Shown one piece after another: positions 57,979 to 64,000 of a DNA stretch of 64,000 nt. This stretch comes from Paenibacillus lutimineralis (lineage in GTDB: Bacteria > Bacillota > Bacilli > Paenibacillales > Paenibacillaceae): NCBI RefSeq assembly GCF_003991425.1, contig NZ_CP034346.1, forward strand, positions 471,501 to 535,500, in the 5' to 3' direction. Position 1 is the first letter of the stretch. Each line of letters starts with the position of its first letter. A program made the position numbers and the translations under genes. The notes under the pieces are model-generated. The model was given only the letters and a program-made list of their open reading frames with translations. It made no database searches and had not been told where the DNA came from.

Positions 57979-60900
57979 CTATTTATGCTGCAATTGCTTC
58001 CTTCTCAAGAAATAGAGGAAGATACCAAGGGCAATCAGTGCCAGACCCGTCAATTGGATAGGGAGAAGGCTGGACTCGCCTGTCTTAGGAAGCATCTTCC
58101 CAGAGTTCCCTTTCGTTGACGTACCGTCCGCACTAGGTAGTACATCGACATCTACTTCATATTCAACCTCGTTCCCTAGCGCATCTGTAACCTTGATCTT
58201 AAAGGAATCATGGCCTACGTAGCCTTTATCCGGCGTGTATACCCAATTTCCTTTGGAGTCTACAGTAACTTTGCCGTTCTTAGGTTTCTCGCTAATTTTC
58301 GGCGTGCTGTTCTTAGGAACTTCAACCTTGCCTTTGATCGGCGTTTTATTCGTTGCTGGCACCTTATCTGTTGGCTTAGTTGTCTTCTCCGGCTCAGGCT
58401 TAGGCTCCTCGGTTCCTGGCTTAGGCCCTTCCGGCTGAGTTGGATCTGGATTCTCACCAGGACCAACTTCCTTGTCCGGATCTACTGGAGGCTTAGGAGT
58501 CGGATTCGGATCCACTGAAGGAGTACCTCCGCCACCACCGCCGCCATTCCCACCACCGGTGGATGGTATTCTATTATTTGTCTTTTCTACGAACACAGTT
58601 TCTGTCTGTTTATCCGTAATTTCAAATGGTACTGGTGTCTTATCCAATAAGTACCCTGCAGGTGCTTTGACTTCGATGAACTGATATTTGTTCGGCTTCA
58701 AGTCATCTAAGAAGAGTTCCCCATTCTTGTCCGTAGTCAATTTGGACTCGTCAATATCGGCAACTTTTTGATATAGATAGTTTCCTTCCTGATCAAAGAG
58801 AATCGATTGCTCCCATAACTCGAAAACAGCGCCCTGAAGCTTAAGATTTTTGCCTGAGTCGTATTTGGTTAACTTAACGGAGCGGTCGTTCTCCTTATTC
58901 ACAATCGTCTGGTTTGTCTCCGGCTGAATAATGGATACCGCGGTCTTAGCCTGTTCAATGACGAAGCCGTCGGCCTTGGTCTCAACCAGCGTATAGTTGC
59001 CGTATTTCAGATTCTCAAACACGATTAGGCCGTCCTTATCGGTAACGCCTTGACCGACAAGCGTATCGGAGCTGTCGCGAAGCTCGAATTCAACGCCTTC
59101 AATGGCGGACTGATCTTTGGCATTCACTTTGGTTACGATCAGTTTTGCGTTGGAACCCCATTCGTTGGTTTTCTCTAGTACTTTGATTGCGGTTTGATTC
59201 TCTACAATGTCGAAGGTGATAGGTGTCGAATCTAATTTATAAAATTCCGGAGCTTTGGTTTCAACCAGTTGATATCTCCCTGGCTCTAAATCACCTTTAG
59301 CAATTTTTCCGCTATCATCCGTTTCTAAAATATCGATAGGAGTACCATTTGGAAAAGTGCTAGTGATTTGATTTAATACGAATTTTGCTCCTTTTAAGGT
59401 CTTGCTCGAATCTGCCAAGTCCACCTTCGTTAATTCGAACCCTTGACGAATAATTTCATTAATCACCTTAAATGGTTCGTCAGAATCTTTGAAGTAGATT
59501 GTTTTCCCGGCAGCATATTCCGTATCTTTAATATAACCGCTAGGGGTAGAGACTTCTTTTAAAATATAGGGCAAGCCATCAGTGCTGTTGAGTCGGTAAT
59601 TCCTAACGGTAGAGGCTTCCCCCTTCTCGTCAGTGATTAGTGTCTCAAGCAAAGTGGTGTTAGATGCGTTCCATAGCTGGAATACAACATCTTTAATTGG
59701 ATGGTTCAAATCATCTACCTTCAGAACCTTTAGTTTTCCACTTCCGGTAGAGGCTCCCCCGCCTGCTCCAGCAAGCGAGACTTTAATCCCTTCCTCATTA
59801 CCTTCACCGATGAACGAGATTGATATACCGGAAAATTCGGCTTTATTCTTGAGTCTTTGGCCAGTATCTGTATTAATAAATGATTCATATTCAAGGATAT
59901 ATGCTGTCTTTAGTTCCTTCTTGAATGTGAGAGTGATGGTATTGCCTTCAGCCTCCAGCTTAAAGAAGTCATTGTCATTATTGCCATCCTTATTAAGCTG
60001 AGATCCTTTCTGAATATTTCCAGAGTTGTTTTCAGGAAGGTTTGTTTCATACAGTTTTAAAGAATCCGCTAATAAAATCTGATTGTCAGATAAGGTATCA
60101 GTTAATTCGGAACCCACTGGAATATAAGATTGGCTAGGATTCATAGTAACTGTCCACAAGGCTCTATCGCTTTTGCTGACTTGGGCTCCTGTCTTGTATA
60201 ACAGCTCGCCGCCGTGTTTTGGTGTTACCTTGCCTTCTTGACTAAAGAGCTCCTGACTTCCATCAAATAGCGCTGCATTATTGGAATACTCCCCTTTAAT
60301 ATTGAAGTCGCCATTAAGACTCGTTTTGTATTTGATTTGATAGGCTACTTCGCCAATATCACCAAGCTTCAACTCGAAGCTTTTACGATCATCAGCTAAT
60401 TTAAGCTCATAATTTGTAACGGGATCACCTAAACCTACCTGATTATTTTCCGTATTTAGGGTGAGCTTATTAACCTCGAAGGAACCGTCTATATACGTCT
60501 GATCGCCTTTCAAGGAGTCTGTGATTATAGCATCCTTCACATCAAATAGATTGTAGTTGGCAATAACCGTCCAAGTGATTGCTTTGTCCTTAGCCTTATA
60601 CTCGCCTGTTTTTCTACCGTTATTATTGGTATAGTCCTGAGGTTGGACAGAGTCTTCTCTTACAAGACTTTTTTGCCCATTTATATCTTCCCATGACAAT
60701 GTTGCTATGTTTTTATATAACCCTTCTGCCGGTTTGCCCGCCTTAGGATCAAACGATGTTACGTATGTGATGGTAACTGTATCATTGATTGTTTCTCCGT
60801 TTTTTAGTTTGAGTGTAAATCCTTCACTATAATTACCTGGTTCCAGCTCAAAGGCAGAATCCTCAAGCTTCAGTTGATTCACCTTAATACTATCTTTGAG

Positions 60901-62511
60901 CAGCTCCATATGTCTGCCCGCGTAATCATCTTGGATCTTAATTTCGGACATATCGAACTTATCCTCATTGAGAACAAGCTCCCATTCAATTTCCTTTTTG
61001 TTAAAATCCTCGCGTATTACGTTCTTTTTGAAGATCCGTTCATTAAGCCATTTATGATCTGATTTCGTTATTGTTCCGAAAGTCACGGAGTTGTTAACAT
61101 CTTGACCGCTGTAAATACGCTCCGTTATTTCCGTCTGATATTCGATGACATAAGCCTCGGTGATCTCGTTATTAAACTCTAAAGTGAAGCCTGTTTCAAA
61201 TCCAGAGGCGTCCTTCAGGATTTTCAAATCGTATTCTTTCTCGTTGATCAGAGCGTCTCGAGTAGCGTTGCCATTATCATCAATGTCAACTTTGTATACA
61301 TTGACTTTGTCATTAACTAGATTGAGATGGACCCCGTTTGACGGTCCAAACGTGTCCTTAATAATAGGCTGGCTTATCTTTTGCTGGTTATAGTTATACT
61401 CGATAGACCAATCGACGATCCACTTGGAGCCAGGACTGGTATTGATAATATCAGTGTTTCCAACCTTCTTGTTCAGAGGTTCATTGAAACTTATTTCTAC
61501 GCTGCTTGGTATACTTTTCGAGTATCCGTCATTTCCAGTGAGTGTAGCGGTATTCGTGAAAGGTCTTTTTTTAAACGGTCCTTCTGTTGGAGCTTCAACG
61601 CTTGTCTTGTAAGTCACTCTATAGGCTTTATTGGTATCCCCTAGATTAATAGGGAAGGCCGTTTCCGTTCTTACATTATTCGTTGGTTTTAAATCCCCAT
61701 TTAAGAGAACTTCCATCACAGTGATCGTAATGTCACCTTTGATCTCCAAGCCATCTCCAAGATTATCCGTGAGCTGGGCACCTTTGATCTCTTGCTCTCC
61801 TTGGTTGAACTCAATCGTCCACTCGATTTCATCGGAGTTAAAGTTTTTTTTGTTGGCAGCTCCTGTTTTCTTGAGCTTACTGTCGGCCGTGTTGGCAAAA
61901 TTCACAGTGATATCCTGCTGACCAACAGAACTGAATTCAATCTTATGCTTCAGACTTTCTCCAAGCTTGGATTGATCAAAAGACAGCCACACATAGAATT
62001 GTCCTTGTAATTGTTGTCCGCGAATTTGATCGTTAAATGTAAAGATTACTTGTCTATCCTCGGTAACGACATATTTTCCTACCCCTCCGGTCAAGTCGCC
62101 CTTTAATTCATACGGTATGGCGAACTCCTCAGGGAGATAAAAAGTGTAGGTCGATCCATCGTCATATGTATGCCGATCATTCGGCAAGGACCAGTCATAA
62201 ATAATGGCTACTTCATCAGAAGGTTTAGGCCGAACATCCTGGATTTCTTTGCCTTGTACAATAATCGTTCCGTCATTTTCAACAATGGGTTGTTGGTTAT
62301 AAATTTTAACACCTGTAATCAGATTCTCTGTAATCTCAATTCCAGTGCCAAGGAGCGCGTTCTTGCCATATACATCATCTGTTACACTCTCTTGAGTGAC
62401 TATAGCATCTTCGGTCTCACCCTCAGCACGAGTGATTGAAGAAGGGAGTACGATATTCAGCATTAGAATTATAGCTAGAAATAAAAATAATGGTCTTCTG
62501 AATTTCTTCAT
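57979..62511 (-). CDS. Sortase-anchored (LPKTGE) adhesin with collagen-binding-like and SpaA/Cna-B-like domains
   Basis: A 1510-residue cell-wall protein. Order: signal peptide (1-29); N-terminal adhesin Ig-like domain; about five collagen-binding-type repeats (210-920), each opening with a pattern such as KKNFNSDEIEWTIEFNQGEQ; four SpaA/Cna-B prealbumin-like domains (about 922-1313: GKLKVLKVDD, GFELTKVD, AKLIVTKVN, VKLTKYDSG) that in relatives form internal Lys-Asn isopeptide bonds; a proline/glycine-rich spacer (1314-1389); a cadherin-like domain (about 1390-1458, GYVGHDSFKIKVTDALGNE); LPKTGE at 1474-1479, a membrane helix and a KQLQHK tail. The sortase is not in the window. The nearest ribosome binding motif (AGGTGA) is rather far (12 bases) from the ATG. 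Its ligand is unknown; binding to plant or animal matrix is conjecture. Confidence 0.92.
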   Translation of the reverse strand: MKKFRRPLFLFLAIILMLNIVLPSSITRAEGETEDAIVTQESVTDDVYGKNALLGTGIEITENLITGVKIYNQQPIVENDGTIIVQGKEIQDVRPKPSDEVAIIYDWSLPNDRHTYDDGSTYTFYLPEEFAIPYELKGDLTGGVGKYVVTEDRQVIFTFNDQIRGQQLQGQFYVWLSFDQSKLGESLKHKIEFSSVGQQDITVNFANTADSKLKKTGAANKKNFNSDEIEWTIEFNQGEQEIKGAQLTDNLGDGLEIKGDITITVMEVLLNGDLKPTNNVRTETAFPINLGDTNKAYRVTYKTSVEAPTEGPFKKRPFTNTATLTGNDGYSKSIPSSVEISFNEPLNKKVGNTDIINTSPGSKWIVDWSIEYNYNQQKISQPIIKDTFGPSNGVHLNLVNDKVNVYKVDIDDNGNATRDALINEKEYDLKILKDASGFETGFTLEFNNEITEAYVIEYQTEITERIYSGQDVNNSVTFGTITKSDHKWLNERIFKKNVIREDFNKKEIEWELVLNEDKFDMSEIKIQDDYAGRHMELLKDSIKVNQLKLEDSAFELEPGNYSEGFTLKLKNGETINDTVTITYVTSFDPKAGKPAEGLYKNIATLSWEDINGQKSLVREDSVQPQDYTNNNGRKTGEYKAKDKAITWTVIANYNLFDVKDAIITDSLKGDQTYIDGSFEVNKLTLNTENNQVGLGDPVTNYELKLADDRKSFELKLGDIGEVAYQIKYKTSLNGDFNIKGEYSNNAALFDGSQELFSQEGKVTPKHGGELLYKTGAQVSKSDRALWTVTMNPSQSYIPVGSELTDTLSDNQILLADSLKLYETNLPENNSGNIQKGSQLNKDGNNDNDFFKLEAEGNTITLTFKKELKTAYILEYESFINTDTGQRLKNKAEFSGISISFIGEGNEEGIKVSLAGAGGGASTGSGKLKVLKVDDLNHPIKDVVFQLWNASNTTLLETLITDEKGEASTVRNYRLNSTDGLPYILKEVSTPSGYIKDTEYAAGKTIYFKDSDEPFKVINEIIRQGFELTKVDLADSSKTLKGAKFVLNQITSTFPNGTPIDILETDDSGKIAKGDLEPGRYQLVETKAPEFYKLDSTPITFDIVENQTAIKVLEKTNEWGSNAKLIVTKVNAKDQSAIEGVEFELRDSSDTLVGQGVTDKDGLIVFENLKYGNYTLVETKADGFVIEQAKTAVSIIQPETNQTIVNKENDRSVKLTKYDSGKNLKLQGAVFELWEQSILFDQEGNYLYQKVADIDESKLTTDKNGELFLDDLKPNKYQFIEVKAPAGYLLDKTPVPFEITDKQTETVFVEKTNNRIPSTGGGNGGGGGGGTPSVDPNPTPKPPVDPDKEVGPGENPDPTQPEGPKPGTEEPKPEPEKTTKPTDKVPATNKTPIKGKVEVPKNSTPKISEKPKNGKVTVDSKGNWVYTPDKGYVGHDSFKIKVTDALGNEVEYEVDVDVLPSADGTSTKGNSGKMLPKTGESSLLPIQLTGLALIALGIFLYFLRRKQLQHK

Positions 62512-62760
62512 AACTAAGTGATTTCACCTCTCCTTAATTTATAGATTCCGAATCATGCAAAGGCTAAGTATCTCGATAATCTCACAATCTACCTCCCTTG
62601 CTGGACCTGTCTCCTAGTAAGCGGTAGATATCAATCATTGTCGATTGTGCCTACAGGAAGTGTGAGTATCCCCAAACGATGTCGATTCAGGTCGATACTT
62701 ATCCAAATTACTATAAAATAGGTCACTGAATATTTTCTGAACATTTGCCTTATAGAAAAA

Positions 62761-62801
62761 AGCGATGTGCTCCCTTTGTTGGGAAACACATCGCTCTAAT
62801 T
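62761..62801 (-). terminator. Rho-independent terminator of the response regulator gene
   Basis: A 9-bp stem (AGCGATGTG with CACATCGCT) with inner TCCC/GGGA pairing. On the minus strand it is followed by six T. The remaining bases up to 62512 (about 250 bp) form the leader of the adhesin gene; no clear gene or promoter stands out there. Confidence 0.82.
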
Positions 62802-62819
62802 CAAGTCAATTTGCTATAT

Positions 62820-63950
62820 TCATCTGCTATATTTTGAATACCAATCTATGAGCTCTTGGCTCGGGGTAACATCGAATTCATCCTGCAGCCTGTTGGTGAG
62901 GATCTGGAACATCTTCCTGACTTCAACTTGATGATTTAATGTAGAATAGATTTGCATTAATCCGAAATAGCCGTCTTCCATATGGGGTAATTTGTCTACG
63001 ATTCTCTGGTATAGTGATATCGCCTCAGTATGCATTGCCCGTTGCAAATAGAACTCCGCGATCTGCTTAATATGGGCCAGCCAGACTAAGCGGAGACGTT
63101 CCTGCTCGTATTCGGCCCATACATATCGATGGTCTGCGAGATAATCTCCTTTGTATAGTTCCAGAATCAATAAATGCTGCTCCAGAGTCTCGGCCGTGAC
63201 CGGCGGAGCTTGATTCACCTGGGATTCCCAGGCCTCAACATCCAGTCGCTGGTTCCCCAGCAACAGACTGTATCCGCTATCCTTGTACTTAATTTCAAGC
63301 TCAATCCTTGCTTCTTTGAGCACCTTGCGAATCTGATATATTGCTGTATGTAATTGCGCAGTTGACTTCTCAATATCATATTCGGGCCATAACAAGTCGA
63401 TCAAGTCTTGCTTGGTCACGGTCTTATCATGGTGATAGAGTAAATAAGCGAATAACTCCGGTGCTTTGAGTGTTCTCCAGGCAAAATACTGCGTTTCCCC
63501 ATTAGCGTCAATGTAATGGATACTCTGTAAGCAGTTAAGCTGGATCGACCCGGCGTTCTTCGTTCCAGCAGAGACTTGTAAGGAAGATGCTATGCGTTGT
63601 AGGGTGATAATTAACCTATCCTGGCTCACGGGCTTCAATAAATAGTCGAGCGCGTTGATTTCAAATGCCTTCAAGGCATATTCCTGAAAGGCGGTGGTGA
63701 ATACGATTTGAATATGCGGCTGGATATTCAGCAGTTGATTGGCTAATTCAAAGCCATTGATCTCCGGCATTTCAATATCCAAGAAAGCCAGCTGCAGAAA
63801 TTGTCGTTGGGCTATTTCAAGAGCTTCGTGGGGATTCATATAGGAACCGATGATTTCTATATCCTGGACCACGGTCTGTTCCTTCAGCAACTTCTCCATT
63901 TTAAATATAGCAAGGCTTTCATCGTCTACGATAATTACCTTCATTCCCAT
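62820..63950 (-). CDS. Response regulator with winged-helix and SARP/BTAD-like output domain
   Basis: A 376-residue two-component regulator. The receiver domain (1-120) has the acidic pair Asp9/Asp10, phospho-acceptor Asp58 (LAFLDIEMPEING), Thr in VFTTAF and Lys in LLKPVSQ. A winged-helix domain (about 145-235: TLKAPELFAYLLYHHDKTVT, LWPEYDIEKSTAQLHTAIYQ) and a helical bacterial transcriptional activation (BTAD, TPR-like) domain (240-376) follow, the SARP-type layout found in a subset of Firmicute regulators. GGGAGAGAG lies before ATG 63950; a second ATG is two codons later. Target genes unknown; the adjacent adhesin is one candidate. Confidence 0.9.
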   Translation of the reverse strand: MGMKVIIVDDESLAIFKMEKLLKEQTVVQDIEIIGSYMNPHEALEIAQRQFLQLAFLDIEMPEINGFELANQLLNIQPHIQIVFTTAFQEYALKAFEINALDYLLKPVSQDRLIITLQRIASSLQVSAGTKNAGSIQLNCLQSIHYIDANGETQYFAWRTLKAPELFAYLLYHHDKTVTKQDLIDLLWPEYDIEKSTAQLHTAIYQIRKVLKEARIELEIKYKDSGYSLLLGNQRLDVEAWESQVNQAPPVTAETLEQHLLILELYKGDYLADHRYVWAEYEQERLRLVWLAHIKQIAEFYLQRAMHTEAISLYQRIVDKLPHMEDGYFGLMQIYSTLNHQVEVRKMFQILTNRLQDEFDVTPSQELIDWYSKYSR

Positions 63951-64000
63951 ATCTCTCTCCCTGCACCTCCGGTCAATTCTTCCTTCATTCTAACAAGCGC
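63941..64000 (-). CDS. Possible C-terminal end of a partner sensor kinase (cut by window edge)
   Basis: On the minus strand a frame open from the window edge (ALVRMKEELTGGAGREIWE, then stop) ends inside the first codons of the response regulator. Overlapping kinase/regulator pairs are common, which is the only reason for the suggestion; the residues carry no kinase motif. Confidence 0.3.
   Translation of the reverse strand, partial: ALVRMKEELTGGAGREIWE

Overview
The window looks like part of a Paenibacillus-type chromosome: a spore-forming Firmicute with AGGAGG ribosome binding sites, frequent TTG and GTG starts, a gerA spore-germination operon, S-layer homology (SLH) anchored enzymes, a carbohydrate transporter without its own ATPase, and very large secreted multidomain proteins. 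The genus is inferred from gene content only.

Layout. 1-6.9 kb: the end of an AraC-type regulator, a sugar/H+ symporter, a group IIC intron placed just behind a terminator hairpin, a secreted repeat protein and a threonine aldolase. 7-15.9 kb: two consecutive PL8 polysaccharide lyases; the first ends in a dockerin-like domain, the second carries a cohesin-like domain and three SLH domains, so the pair could form a two-enzyme, surface-tethered complex. 15.9-19.5 kb: a glutamate dehydrogenase and, divergent from it, an unusual GATase-like/NodB-like cytoplasmic protein. 19.5-23.2 kb: gerAA-AB-AC. 23.4-34.7 kb: a nearly complete ureide (allantoate) catabolic operon, allC-transporter-allE-allD-allF-allG-allH-allK, headed by a PucR regulator, with a perfect-match CcpA (cre) site. 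It runs from allantoate to oxamate/carbamoyl phosphate and ATP; no allantoinase is seen.

35-52.6 kb holds the least familiar system: an esterase-like hydrolase, a secreted beta-propeller protein with carbohydrate-binding-like modules, a second glutamate dehydrogenase, a CUT1-type ABC importer (two permeases and a lipoprotein), a second GATase/NodB-like protein, a DegT-family aminotransferase, a cytoplasmic beta-propeller, an esterase-like hydrolase, and a GntR regulator fused to a solute-binding-protein domain. Three promoters here share an operator-like 17-bp direct repeat (ACNTGT-ATATT-ACNTGT) at or next to the -10 box. The dehydrogenase and the GATase/NodB-like protein are duplicated from the 16-19 kb region, and a decayed third fragment of the latter lies at 35.9 kb. 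I read this as an uncharacterised glycan or amino-sugar/amino-cyclitol utilisation or conversion locus, with glutamate dehydrogenase perhaps supplying the amino donor for the aminotransferase.

52.7-64 kb: a large secreted multidomain protein, a HAD phosphatase, a DsrE-like protein, a sortase-anchored (LPKTGE) adhesin of 1510 residues, and a response regulator with a SARP/BTAD-like output module. Intergenic DNA carries two copies of a four-unit TGCA-N4-TGCA repeat element, a snap-back MITE-like element, and a 36-nt repeat. No rRNA, tRNA or CRISPR array was seen.
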